Shown: positions 34,861-43,500, numbered from the stretch's first letter. The stretch: 64,000 nt of DNA from Kribbella catacumbae DSM 19601 (GCF_000372465.1 NZ_AQUZ01000007.1:115-64114); one strand, 5' to 3'. Program-made: numbers and translations. The notes: generated by a model from the letters alone, not told the origin.

Positions 34861-36014
34861 GCTTCGTCGAGTCCGAGGAACGTCGCGCTTTGCGGGCGGC
34901 GGTGAGCGAGCTGGGCAAGAAGTACGGCTACGCCTACTTCAACGAGCGAGCGCGCTCCGGCGGGCAGACCACGGAGCTCTGGCAAGAGGCCGGCAAGCTC
35001 GGCTACCTCGGGGTGAACCTGCCGGAGCAGTACGGCGGCGGTGGCGGCGGGATGGCCGACCTGTCGATCGTGCTGGAGGAGCTCGGCGCGGCCGGTTGCC
35101 CGTTGCTGATGATGGTCGTGTCGCCGGCGATCTGCGGCACGGTGATCACCCGGTTCGGCACCGACGGGCAGAAGGAGCAGTGGCTGCCCTCGCTGGCCGA
35201 TGGGACCACCACGATGGCTTTCGCGATCACCGAGCCAGACGCCGGTTCCAATTCGCATGGGATCACCACCACGGCCCGGCGTACCGGGGATGGCTGGTCG
35301 TTGTCCGGCCGGAAGGTCTACATCTCCGGGCTCGACGTCGCCAAGGCCGTCCTGGTCGTCGGCCGGACCGAGGACGCGAGAACCGGCAAGCTGAAGCCCG
35401 CGCTCTTCATCGTGCCGACCGATGCGCCGGGCGTGGAGTTCCGGAAGATCGAGATGGACCTGATCAGCCCGGACAAGCAGTTCTCGCTCTTCCTCGACGA
35501 CGTGCAACTGCCCGCCGAGGCACTCGTCGGCTCCGAAGACGCCGGCCTGATGCAGCTCTTCGCCGGTCTCAACCCGGAGCGGATCATGGCGTCGGCGTTC
35601 GCGATCGGGATCGGCCGGCACGCGCTCGGCAAGGCCGTTGCCTACGTCAAGGAACGGCAGGTCTGGAAGACGCCGATCGGCGCTCACCAGGGCATCGCGC
35701 ACCCGCTCGCGCAGAACAAGATCGAGCTCGAACTCGCCCGGTTGATGATGCAGAAGGCCGCCGCCCTGTACGACGCCGGCGACGACCTCGACGCGGGCGA
35801 GGCGGCGAACATGGCCAAGTACGCCGCCGGTGAGGCGACCGTGCGGGCCACCGACCAGGCCGTCCAGTCCCTCGGTGGCAACGGCATGACGGTCGAGTAC
35901 GGCGTCGCCTCGCTGGTCGCGGCCGCGCGCGCCAGCCGGATCGCTCCGGTCAGCCGGGAGATGATCCTCAACTTCGTCGCGCAACACAGTTTGGGCCTCC
36001 CAAAATCCTACTGA
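34857..36014 (+). CDS. acyl-CoA dehydrogenase, second copy
   Basis: A 385-residue acyl-CoA dehydrogenase overlapping the carboxylase stop (ATGA). Motifs: MAFAITEPDAGSNSHGITTT, LSGRKVYISGLDVAK, YVKERQVWKTPIGAHQGIAH and QSLGGNGMTVEYGVASLVAA. The HxGIAHPLAQ variant and TxTTARR loop differ from the first dehydrogenase in the operon, so the two probably act on different chain intermediates. It ends the overlapped gene block; a 49-bp gap with a ribosome-binding site separates it from the ligase. Confidence 0.85.
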   Translation: MSFVESEERRALRAAVSELGKKYGYAYFNERARSGGQTTELWQEAGKLGYLGVNLPEQYGGGGGGMADLSIVLEELGAAGCPLLMMVVSPAICGTVITRFGTDGQKEQWLPSLADGTTTMAFAITEPDAGSNSHGITTTARRTGDGWSLSGRKVYISGLDVAKAVLVVGRTEDARTGKLKPALFIVPTDAPGVEFRKIEMDLISPDKQFSLFLDDVQLPAEALVGSEDAGLMQLFAGLNPERIMASAFAIGIGRHALGKAVAYVKERQVWKTPIGAHQGIAHPLAQNKIELELARLMMQKAAALYDAGDDLDAGEAANMAKYAAGEATVRATDQAVQSLGGNGMTVEYGVASLVAAARASRIAPVSREMILNFVAQHSLGLPKSY

Positions 36015-36063
36015 GCCGAAGTCGTACTGATTCCGCCGTCGTCGTGTAGAGAGGACCACCGTC

Positions 36064-37629
36064 ATGGTCATCCACAGTGAGTACCCGCCCGTCGAGATCC
36101 TCGACGTGCCGATCCACGACGCGGTGCTCGGCCGCGCCCAGGAGTACGGCGACCGGCCGGCGCTGGTCGACGGCGTCACCGGTCAGCAGATCAGCTACGC
36201 GCAGCTCGACGGGATGAGCCGGCGGATCGCGGCCGGGTTCGCCGAGCTGGGGATCGTGCACGGCGACACCATCGCGCTCTACAGCCCGAACACGATCATC
36301 TATCCGGCGGTGTTCTACGGCGCGACCCGGGCGGGCGCCACGGTGACGACGGTCAACGCGCTGTACACGGCGAACGAGTTGCACAAGCAGTTGGTGGACT
36401 CGAAGGCGAAGTTGCTGGTGACAATTTCGCTCTTCCTGCCGATCGCGACCGCCGCGGTGGAAGGGACCGGCGTCCAGGAGATTCTCGTCTGCGACACGGC
36501 CGAGGGGTACCGGTCGGTGATGGAGTTGCTGGCGTCGACGGCGCCGGAGCCGGTGGTCGACATCGACCCGGCCAACGACGTCGCGGTCCTCCCGTACTCG
36601 AGCGGGACGACCGGCGCGGCCAAGGGCGTGATGCTGACGCACCGCAACATCGCCACGAACATCACCCAGGCCGAGCCGATGATCAGCCTCTCCGACGGCG
36701 AGCGGCTGATCGCGATCCTGCCGTTCTTCCACATCTACGGGCTGACCGTGCTGATGAATCTGCCGCTGCGGCTCGGCCTGACCGTGGTGGTGCTGCCGAA
36801 GTTCGACCTGCAGCAGTTCCTGACCGTGCTCGACGAGCAGAAGATCACCCGGGCCTTCGTCGCGCCGCCGATCGTGCTGGCACTGGCGAAGCACCCGGCT
36901 GTCGACGGGGTGGACCTGTCCGCGCTGAAGTACGTGACGAGTGCCGCGGCACCGCTCGACGGCGACCTGGCCGAGGCGTGCGCCAAACGGCTCGGGCTGC
37001 ACGCAGTACTGCAGGCGTACGGGATGACTGAGTTGTCGCCGGGCACGCACTCGGTGCCGCAGGACGACATCGATCCACCGGCCGGTGCCGTCGGCAAGCT
37101 CTTCCCGTCCACCGAGATGCGGCTCGTCGGTGCCGATGGCAACGACGTACCGGCAGGTGAGGTCGGCGAGGTCTGGATCCGTGGCCCCCAGGTGATGAAG
37201 GGGTACCTGGGCCGGCCCGAGGAGACGGCCGCGACCATCGACCCGGACGGCTGGCTGCACACCGGTGACCTCGGTCGCGTGGACGAACGCGGCTATCTGT
37301 ACATCGTCGACCGGGTCAAGGAGCTGATCAAGTACCACGGGTACCAGGTGCCGCCGGCTGAGCTCGAGGCCGTGCTGCTCACCGACACCCGGATCGCGGA
37401 TGCGGCCGTGATCGGCGTCCAGTCCGAGGGCAACGAGGTGCCGAAGGCGTTTGTCGTCCCGATGCCGGGGGTGGAGCTGACCGAGGCCGACGTGATCGAG
37501 TACGTCGCGGAGCGCGTCGCGCCGTACAAGAAGATCCGGCAGGTGGAGTTCATCGACGCCGTCCCGAAGGCCGCTTCGGGCAAGATCCTGCGGCGCGAGC
37601 TGAGGGCACGGGAGGCCGGCCGTGAGTGA
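36064..37629 (+). CDS. AMP-dependent acyl-CoA ligase (4-coumarate:CoA-ligase-like)
   Basis: A 521-residue adenylate-forming enzyme: LPYSSGTTGAAKGVMLTHRN (P-loop A3), LQAYGMTELSPGTHSVPQ (A5), LHTGDLGRVDERGYLYIVDR (A7/A8), ELIKYHGYQVPPAELEA (A8) and PKAASGKILRREL with the catalytic lysine (A10). It would activate a carboxylic acid (aryl, terpenoid or medium-chain) to the CoA ester feeding the upstream dehydrogenase/carboxylase genes. The start follows AGAGAGGA at 8 nt. The TetR gene begins 15 bp after its stop. Confidence 0.86.
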   Translation: MVIHSEYPPVEILDVPIHDAVLGRAQEYGDRPALVDGVTGQQISYAQLDGMSRRIAAGFAELGIVHGDTIALYSPNTIIYPAVFYGATRAGATVTTVNALYTANELHKQLVDSKAKLLVTISLFLPIATAAVEGTGVQEILVCDTAEGYRSVMELLASTAPEPVVDIDPANDVAVLPYSSGTTGAAKGVMLTHRNIATNITQAEPMISLSDGERLIAILPFFHIYGLTVLMNLPLRLGLTVVVLPKFDLQQFLTVLDEQKITRAFVAPPIVLALAKHPAVDGVDLSALKYVTSAAAPLDGDLAEACAKRLGLHAVLQAYGMTELSPGTHSVPQDDIDPPAGAVGKLFPSTEMRLVGADGNDVPAGEVGEVWIRGPQVMKGYLGRPEETAATIDPDGWLHTGDLGRVDERGYLYIVDRVKELIKYHGYQVPPAELEAVLLTDTRIADAAVIGVQSEGNEVPKAFVVPMPGVELTEADVIEYVAERVAPYKKIRQVEFIDAVPKAASGKILRRELRAREAGRE

Positions 37630-37644
37630 ATCCTGGCGGCCGCT

Positions 37645-38253
37645 ATGAGCGAGGCGCTGCGGGAGCCGCAGCAGGACCGGAGCCGGGCGACTCGGCAGAA
37701 GCTTCTGGAGGCGTCGCTCGAGTCGCTGGCCGAGGTGGGCTACTCGGCCACCACTGTCGCGGTGGTGGCGGCTCGGGCGGGTGTCTCGCGCGGGGCTGCG
37801 CAGCACCACTTCCCGACGCGGGCGGATCTGTTTGCGGCGGCAGTGGAGTACATGACCGAGGTACGGCTGGATGAGATCCGGCAGCAGGCCACCGGGCTGC
37901 CTAGTGGCGAGGGCCGGACCGAGGCGATCGTCGGGATGCTCGCTGACGTCTACACGGGTCCACTGTTCCGCGCGGCGCTACATCTGTGGGTGGCGGCGAG
38001 TACAGAGGAGGCGCTGCGCCAGCAGATCGTTCGGCTTGAGGCGCACGTCGGGCGGCAGGCGCACCGGGCTCTGCTCGAAGTACTGGAGGTCGACGAGCGC
38101 ACACCTGGTGTCCGGGAGACCGTGCAGGGCGTGCTCGATATGGCCCGTGGTCTGGGGCTGGCTGACCTGCTGACCGACGATGCGGCTCGACGGCGCGGCA
38201 TCGTGCGGCAGTGGTCGCTAATCCTCGACCAGGTGTTAGCGGCTGGGCGCTAG
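37645..38253 (+). CDS. TetR/AcrR-family transcriptional regulator
   Basis: A 202-residue TetR protein with the N-terminal helix-turn-helix (RQKLLEASLESLAEVGYSAT, ARAGVSRGAAQHHFPTRADL) and an alpha-helical ligand domain. Located at the end of the acyl-CoA operon, it is the probable sensor of its acyl-CoA intermediate and may repress the whole block; this is inferred from position. Its 3' end overlaps the end of the convergent NACHT gene by 18 bp. Confidence 0.85.
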   Translation: MSEALREPQQDRSRATRQKLLEASLESLAEVGYSATTVAVVAARAGVSRGAAQHHFPTRADLFAAAVEYMTEVRLDEIRQQATGLPSGEGRTEAIVGMLADVYTGPLFRAALHLWVAASTEEALRQQIVRLEAHVGRQAHRALLEVLEVDERTPGVRETVQGVLDMARGLGLADLLTDDAARRRGIVRQWSLILDQVLAAGR

Positions 38254-40509
38254 ACGGGAGCTCTTGTCAGCTATTCGCTGGTCCACCTTGGCTGCGAGCG
38301 CGTCTGGGTCGCACTCGGCCAGGTGGTCGCGTACCAAGAGGTGAATGAAGGCGTACTCGCTGCGGCCCGTCCTGGCGAGCACGTAGCGCTCGGCCGCGTA
38401 CCGGAGGAAGGCACCGCGGCGCCAGGGCAGGTAGCCGCTCCAGCGCAGCAGGAAGCCGTGCAGGCCGCGCGAGAGGGCGCCCGCGAAGAAGGGCGCGCGT
38501 CGACGCCACGCCTTCGCGGCGACCGTTCCGGCGACGATGCCCAGTACCGCCTCGGGACCGGTGGACCACCACAGGCTCGCTCCTAGAGCCGCTGCGACGC
38601 CGGTGCCAGTGATGGCACCGGCACCGATCCACTTGTCCATCCGCCAGCGGGCGCCCGCGTATTCCTCCTTGCTGTGCGGATAGATCAGATGGTCCATCGG
38701 CAGGGCCTTCACGAATCGGATGCCTTGGGCAACTATCAGGCCGATCGCGCAGCCGGCCACGAAAACGGCCTGATCGTCGACCCGAGCGAAGATGAGCCAG
38801 CTCGCCACGGTCACGCCCACCAGCCGGACGCTGAGCAGGATGCGGCGCCGGTTGTTGCCGGAAAGGATGTACTCCAGTCCGTAGGACACCCAGACCACCG
38901 CGCCTTGGAATCCCAGGCCCAGCAAGGGCGGCAAGCTCTCAGCCAGAGCCGTCACGATGAGGACCGAGACGAGACCGGCGACGAGGCCCAGGCAGATCAT
39001 GACTGCCAACAGTCGCCGCCGGGGTTGGTCCCTGCCTTGCTGGAGGATCCACCACGTGTGTGGTCGCACATGGACTAGCACTAGGGCGATTCCGGCGACT
39101 GCGAGGCCGGCCGATACGCCGTACAGGGCGGTGGCGCCTACTGCGGCTCCGGCGGCTAAGCCGGCGAAGAGGCCCGGGAGGCAGACCATGTGGGCCAGGT
39201 AGCCGACTGCGGGCAGGACCAGGCCGTACCAGCCGTTGGGCGTCAGACGACGCGGTACTTCGATGCGGTCGCCGGCCCTGGTGCGAGTCCACCAGGCGAG
39301 GCACCAGAGTGAGCGGACAGCCGCACGGGACTCGAACTGCGGACTGCTGGGGCGATAGCGGGCCAGCACCTCGGAGACGAAGGTGTCGAACAGTTCTTTC
39401 CTGTGGTCGGCCAGTACTCCGGCAGCGATGTCGCGGGCGTCTCTGCCTTGGTAGGCGAGCGCCATGACGTTGAGCATCAGTGGGGAGTTGACCAGATCCC
39501 AGAGGTCGTCGTCACGCTCCATGGCGGCCAGTGCACCGGCTAGCTCCTCGCCACCGGAGGCGAAGTAGTCGAGCACCTGCTGCCGGCTGAGCGGGCGGAT
39601 GCGGACAGCGCCGTACAGCTTGAGCCTGTGCTGGAGCGCCTCGTACTCGCGGATGCGGCAGGTGACGGCTATCTGGCCGACCAGGTACCGCTGGCCCAGC
39701 TCGGCCAGTACAGGAGCGAGTTTCTCTTGGTGGGCAAGGGCTACTTCGTCCAGGCCGTCCAGTAGCAAGCCGAGGCGGCCCTTGCTCAGCCAGACTCGGC
39801 CGACGGCCGCGGGGATCTGGTACCGGCTGTCCAGCTCTGTCAGAAGCCAGCGGACGAAGCCGGCAAGCAGAGGGCTGTCGTCCGGGTTGTCGTCTTCCTC
39901 TCGCGCAGTGGTCGCGTTCCAGCTGGCCAGGTCCACCACGACCGGGATAGGGCTGTTGGGGTCGTGGTGGGCTTGGGCGGCGAGTGCGCGGGCCAGCTCC
40001 AGCAGCAGCGTGGTCTTGCCGGCGCCGGGCGCTCCGAGGATCAGCATGGAGTCCTGAAGGTCGTCGAAGGCCGCGGCGATATTGGCGTCCTCGCGGACCT
40101 CGGTGACGTTGCTGTTGAGCGGCTGGACGAGCAGGTCGTACGGGCGGATCACTGCCTCGGGGCTGACGTCGAGCGCCAGCGCGAGCCGGGTCTGGGAGGC
40201 GAGCGAACCGGCGAACCGGTCCGCGAGATAGCGGTCGACCCGGGCGAGCGCGTTGGGCCGGTTGCGCGGCTGGTCGGCCGAGCGAGCCGACTTCCTGACC
40301 GTCCGTCGGCTCCGGTACTCCGCCAGGCCGGTGACGATCGCGACCAGCCACAGCACCCCGATCAGCGGCCACGTCCAGTCGACGTACGGCGCCAGGAACT
40401 CCGGCGCGGTGCCACCGGTCCCCACGTTGATCGCGATCGGCAGCAACACCACCGTCAGCGAGATCGTGACCACGAGCACGACCACCCTGAGCAGCCCGTG
40501 GATCCTCAC
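38236..40509 (-). CDS. membrane-anchored NACHT NTPase (STAND family)
   Basis: A 757-residue protein. Two N-terminal TM helices (residues about 5-26 and 42-61) precede a NACHT ATPase: P-loop GAPGAGKT near 158-166, Walker B LGLLLDGLDEV near 247-257, and the sensor VTCRIREYEAL. About residues 420-620 contain many hydrophobic segments (several TM helices), and a short soluble tail ends the protein. No toxin or nuclease domain is visible. NACHT NTPases of bacteria include antiphage sensors, but membrane forms in actinomycetes are mostly uncharacterised. The start at 40509 (VRIHGLLRVVVLVV) is preferred to the in-frame start 10 codons earlier. Its 3' end overlaps the convergent TetR gene. Confidence 0.82.
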   Translation of the reverse strand: MRIHGLLRVVVLVVTISLTVVLLPIAINVGTGGTAPEFLAPYVDWTWPLIGVLWLVAIVTGLAEYRSRRTVRKSARSADQPRNRPNALARVDRYLADRFAGSLASQTRLALALDVSPEAVIRPYDLLVQPLNSNVTEVREDANIAAAFDDLQDSMLILGAPGAGKTTLLLELARALAAQAHHDPNSPIPVVVDLASWNATTAREEDDNPDDSPLLAGFVRWLLTELDSRYQIPAAVGRVWLSKGRLGLLLDGLDEVALAHQEKLAPVLAELGQRYLVGQIAVTCRIREYEALQHRLKLYGAVRIRPLSRQQVLDYFASGGEELAGALAAMERDDDLWDLVNSPLMLNVMALAYQGRDARDIAAGVLADHRKELFDTFVSEVLARYRPSSPQFESRAAVRSLWCLAWWTRTRAGDRIEVPRRLTPNGWYGLVLPAVGYLAHMVCLPGLFAGLAAGAAVGATALYGVSAGLAVAGIALVLVHVRPHTWWILQQGRDQPRRRLLAVMICLGLVAGLVSVLIVTALAESLPPLLGLGFQGAVVWVSYGLEYILSGNNRRRILLSVRLVGVTVASWLIFARVDDQAVFVAGCAIGLIVAQGIRFVKALPMDHLIYPHSKEEYAGARWRMDKWIGAGAITGTGVAAALGASLWWSTGPEAVLGIVAGTVAAKAWRRRAPFFAGALSRGLHGFLLRWSGYLPWRRGAFLRYAAERYVLARTGRSEYAFIHLLVRDHLAECDPDALAAKVDQRIADKSSRLAPSR

Positions 40510-40618
40510 CCACGGAGAGTACCCAGCAACCGGGCCCACCGCCCGCCCACTCGGTGTTTCCCTACAGGGGTTTCCAGTGGGTGAACCGAGCCTTCGGGAA
40601 TACCGAGATGCCGCGCGA

Positions 40619-41494
40619 CTAGGCGCCGCGGGACTCTGCGACTCGGCGGAGCCAGTAGCGGAACCAGGAGGGGCCGTAGGGGATGTAGACGCGGGTTGGG
40701 ATGTCGCGGGTGCGTAGGTCGTCCAGGACTTCGGGGCGGACGCCTAGGAGGTGCTCGACGCGGACTGTGCCGACTGAGAGCAGTACTGCTTCGCGTAGGC
40801 GGCCGTCGTGGGTTGCTAGGGACCAGTTGTCGCCAGTGGCTGCCAGCTGGTGCGCCAGACGGAGGTACGCGATGTCGGTCGGTTCGCCGTACGGGTGGGC
40901 GCCGACCGGTTCGACGTACGCGCCCTTGACGAGCCTGACCTGTACTCCGGCCTCGGTGAACGCCTCGATGTCTCCAGGGGAGCGCAGGAGGTTGGCCTGG
41001 ACGGTGGCGCCGAGGCGATCGGCCAGGCCGCGACTGGCGACCTCCAGGACGCACTGCTGGATCTTGTCGGTCCGGGCGATGTCCTCGGCGCCGATCTGGA
41101 GCCGTCTGCCTGGCGGGAGCGCCTCGACGATCCTGGCGACCAGGTCGGCCGCACCGGCGGGGTCGACGTCCAGTGCCAGGTGCGAGAGGTCCAGCGACAA
41201 CCAGACGTCAGCCGGGGGCTCCGGGAGGAGCTTGGCCAGCTCTAGGTACTCGTCGACCACCCGGGCCGCGTCTGCTGGGTCGGTGGACATCTCACCGAAC
41301 AGGTCGACGCTGATGCCGTGCCCCTTGGCGACCTGGGCCTCCGCCACCTGCAGTGCCTCGTCGCGGGTCCGGCCGGCGACGTACCGGGAGGCTGCGCGCC
41401 AGGCGTTCTCCTCACCGCCGGGCACGCCTTTCACCAATTGTTCAAGTCGTTCGTTCGTCGCCAGCTTGAAGAGCACCGCACGGTCAAGACGCAT
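40619..41494 (-). CDS. proline dehydrogenase family protein
   Basis: A 291-residue FAD-dependent proline dehydrogenase-like TIM barrel, the short actinobacterial form. VWLSLDLSHLALDVDPAGAA, GATVQANLLRSPGDIEAF, VRLVKGAYVEPVGAHPYGEP, NWSLATHDGRL and the C-terminal TRVYIPYGPSWFRYWLRRVA (the YxxYGxxWxxYxxRR motif) are all present. It oxidises L-proline to pyrroline-5-carboxylate. The ATG at 41494 (MRLDRAVLFKLATNERLE) matches the family start. No P5C dehydrogenase is adjacent. Confidence 0.87.
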   Translation of the reverse strand: MRLDRAVLFKLATNERLEQLVKGVPGGEENAWRAASRYVAGRTRDEALQVAEAQVAKGHGISVDLFGEMSTDPADAARVVDEYLELAKLLPEPPADVWLSLDLSHLALDVDPAGAADLVARIVEALPPGRRLQIGAEDIARTDKIQQCVLEVASRGLADRLGATVQANLLRSPGDIEAFTEAGVQVRLVKGAYVEPVGAHPYGEPTDIAYLRLAHQLAATGDNWSLATHDGRLREAVLLSVGTVRVEHLLGVRPEVLDDLRTRDIPTRVYIPYGPSWFRYWLRRVAESRGA

Positions 41495-41542
41495 GCTGAT
41501 CAGTCTGCCAGCGGCTGGCGACTTAGACACTCAGGCTGCCCG

Positions 41543-41744
41543 TCAGGGCAGCGGGGCCAGTAGAGCCGTGAGGAGGCCTGCGGCTGTGAGCAGGACCCAG
41601 AGGATGGTGAGACCCCGGTTGAGGATGCCCACAGACTTCTCCGACGAAGGCGCCGCCCAGTCCGCAGGTCAACGCGACCGCGAAGCCGATGCCGACGGCC
41701 CGGCCGACGTACCGGCGTACCGGTGGTGGTGTGGTCGTGGACAT
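41543..41744 (-). pseudogene. small two-TM membrane protein, apparently frameshifted
   Basis: From the ATG at 41744 the frame reads MSTTTPPPVRRYVGRAVGIG, a first TM segment GFAVALTCGLGGAFVG, and then loses membrane character. In the neighbouring frame the sequence continues as SVGILNRGLTILWVLLTAAG and LLTALLAPLP to a TGA at 41545, which would be a second TM helix. The 202-nt span is one base longer than a multiple of three, so one extra base near 41640-41660 explains the break. Unknown family. A sequencing error or a real mutation are equally possible. Confidence 0.4.
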
Positions 41745-41781
41745 GAGAGGTGACTCTGTCACGGCGCATTAGGTTGAAGGC

Positions 41782-42798
41782 ATGCGGCCAGTGGATTGTG
41801 TCGGGGCCTTGATCCAGGACGAGCGGCAGCGGGTGTACGTGCAGCGGCGTACTGCGGAGCGGCGGTTGCTGCCGGGGATCTGGGACATCGTCGGCGGACA
41901 CCTGGAGGAAGGGGAGACGCCGGAGCAGGCCCTGGCCCGGGAGGTCGAGGAGGAGACCGGGTGGCGGGTCCGGGAGATTGTCGCCACTGTCACCGACTGG
42001 GAGTGGGAGTACGAGGGCCGGGTACGGCGGGAGCTCGACTACCTGGTCACTGTCGACGGGGACCTGACCCGGCCGCGCCTGGAAGCCGGCAAGCACGACG
42101 TGAGCGCCTGGGTCGGGCCGGACGAGTTGGACCTGCTGATGGTCAACCGGACCGACGGGGATCGGCGGCTGCGCGACATCGTGGCGCACGCCGTACGGAC
42201 GCGCTTCACCGAGCGACTCCGGCTCGCGCCGATCACCGGACCGGATGAGGTCCTACCCGGACATGCGGCGGACCTCGAGCGCTTGCACGCCGACCCCTGG
42301 GTCGCGCACTGGTACGACGAGACGTGGTCACCAGAGGAGTCCGCCAGCCGGGCCGCGGGGTTCCAGGCGCGCTGGGAGGCCAACGGGATCGGCAAGTGGA
42401 TCGCCTATCGGCGGTCGGACGGATCGTTGGCCGGCCGCGGCGGGATCGAGCGGCTGGACGCCGGCGACGATCGCACCGCGGAGATCGCGGCGCTGCTCGA
42501 CGACGGCGGCGCCTGGGCAGCGGACGGGCTGGAGCTGGGCTGGACACTGCTGAGCTCTGCACGCGGCCAGGGGCTGGCGACCGAGATCGGGCAGGCCGGA
42601 CTGGACTACGCCTTCGGGACCCTCGCTGCCCGCTCGGTGATCGCCTTCACCGAACGCCACAACCTGGCGTCCCGAGCGGTGATGGAACGCCTGGGGATGC
42701 GGTTCGCCGGTGAGATCCGGACGGAGGGCTTGGTCGAAGGTCTGGAAGGCGTGCACCCGGATGCGCCGTTCGCCGTGTACGTCGCCGCAGCCGGCTGA
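41782..42798 (+). CDS. Nudix hydrolase - GNAT acetyltransferase fusion
   Basis: A 338-residue two-domain protein. Residues 1-130 are a Nudix domain, with the box GHLEEGETPEQALAREVEEE followed by TGW (GX5EX7REUXEEXGU). Residues 150-338 are a RimJ/RimL-like GNAT domain, with acetyl-CoA loop SSARGQGLATEIG and the C-terminal NLASRAVMERLGMRFAGEIR. The linkage suggests action on one small nucleotide-containing or aminated compound, for example clearing a modified nucleotide or antibiotic; the substrate is unknown. It starts at ATG 41782 and is followed by a long inverted repeat and the hairpin array. Confidence 0.85.
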   Translation: MRPVDCVGALIQDERQRVYVQRRTAERRLLPGIWDIVGGHLEEGETPEQALAREVEEETGWRVREIVATVTDWEWEYEGRVRRELDYLVTVDGDLTRPRLEAGKHDVSAWVGPDELDLLMVNRTDGDRRLRDIVAHAVRTRFTERLRLAPITGPDEVLPGHAADLERLHADPWVAHWYDETWSPEESASRAAGFQARWEANGIGKWIAYRRSDGSLAGRGGIERLDAGDDRTAEIAALLDDGGAWAADGLELGWTLLSSARGQGLATEIGQAGLDYAFGTLAARSVIAFTERHNLASRAVMERLGMRFAGEIRTEGLVEGLEGVHPDAPFAVYVAAAG

Positions 42799-42878
42799 GC
42801 CGGCTGCGCACGGCATGCAGCGACCAGCAGACGGTCGACGTACTGCGGCGGATGGCGGTGAACCTCGGGCGCGCAAAT

Positions 42879-42925
42879 GGCTCCGCTGCGTGACCGCCCA
42901 GGCGCGGCGGTCACACAGCGGAGTC
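42879..42925. terminator. 20-bp-arm inverted repeat downstream of the Nudix-GNAT gene
   Basis: Arms 42879-42898 and 42906-42925 pair over 20 positions with one mismatch and one G-U, leaving a 7-nt loop. It lies 80 nt after the Nudix-GNAT stop and is probably its terminator. It also borders the hairpin array that follows. Confidence 0.65.
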
Positions 42926-42941
42926 GGCCACCTCGGAGTGC

Positions 42942-43206
42942 GGCTTCTGGTGAGGTGTCAGAAGCCACTTGCCCCGCCCGGCCCGAGGTGTCGGCCAGGA
43001 GGTGGTTTGGAACGGCTGGACGGCGGCGATACAGGGACTCAACCGCCGGCCCAGCCGGGCTGGTGGGCGGTGCGGTCCGGAGCTGAGGAGTGCCCCGGAC
43101 CGCACCTCGGGTTTCGTCCGGGGCTGAGGAGGCCCCGGACCTTCGATCGCTACTCCTGGACGTGAGGAGACCCCAGGAGCAACTCCGGGTCTGAGGAGGA
43201 CCCGGA
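42942..43206. ncRNA. array of stem-loops with a shared TGAGG(AG) loop
   Basis: Four hairpins share the loop TGAGGAG: arms 43071-43080/43095-43104 (10 bp, plus two inner pairs), 43116-43124/43132-43140 (9 bp perfect), 43153-43159/43173-43179 (7 bp) and 43184-43191/43199-43206 (8 bp perfect). A fifth, arms 42942-42949/42959-42966 (8 bp perfect), has loop GTGAGGTGT. Arm sequences differ while loops agree, the signature of a conserved RNA loop. Read on the minus strand the loops are CTCCTCA and the array starts 8 nt after the stop of the 63-codon gene; on the plus strand it follows the Nudix-GNAT gene. Direction of transcription is unknown. The rest of this 415-base gap holds the inverted repeat listed separately. 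Confidence 0.55.
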
Positions 43207-43213
43207 AGCTTGG

Positions 43214-43405
43214 TCAGATATCGGTTTCCTGCTGCGGGCCGAGCACGTCGTTGGTGACCCGGAGACCGGCGAACCGCCTCCGCATTGCCTGCTCGTACCG
43301 CGCCGCCAGCGGTGCTTCCGCGACGTACTGCGCGATCACGTGCTCGCCGAACCAGACCCGAACTCTGCGCCGGTGCTGCCTCGACGTCATTTCTGCAACA
43401 GTCAC
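43214..43405 (-). CDS. 63-residue basic small protein, divergent partner of the HTH/TPR regulator
   Basis: Starts at GTG 43405 (MTVAEMTSRQHRRRVRVWFG) or ATG 43390 (MTSRQHRRRVRVWFGEHVIA). It is rich in Arg at the N-terminus, then EHVIAQYVAEAPLAARYEQA and RRRFAGLRVTNDVLG, an ordinary folded-protein composition. No family assigned. It is encoded back to back with the HTH/TPR regulator and shares its promoter region, so it may be its target or partner. The hairpin array begins 8 nt beyond its stop codon. Confidence 0.6.
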   Translation of the reverse strand: MTVAEMTSRQHRRRVRVWFGEHVIAQYVAEAPLAARYEQAMRRRFAGLRVTNDVLGPQQETDI

Positions 43406-43436
43406 TGCTTGCTCACCCCGTAACTCTGAACCCTTG

Positions 43437-43459
43437 CAACCAGTTGGACTTACTGGTTG
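43437..43459. promoter_or_regulatory. perfect inverted repeat in the divergent promoter
   Basis: CAACCAGT-TTGGACT-ACTGGTTG has 8-bp perfect arms and a 7-bp spacer. It lies 32-54 bp upstream of the small gene's GTG and is a candidate operator for the XRE/TPR regulator. Confidence 0.55.
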
Positions 43460-43500
43460 TCATGGCAGTAATGGTGCACAAGCCGACCGTGACCGCTCTA

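Noticed and set aside
42879..42925. Sixth member of the hairpin array
   Set aside because: Its loop (CAGGCGC) does not carry the TGAGG motif and the stem is much longer; it fits a terminator of the Nudix-GNAT gene better.
42942..43206. CRISPR array
   Set aside because: Only the short loops are conserved; there are no direct repeats of 25-40 bp with unique spacers and no cas genes.
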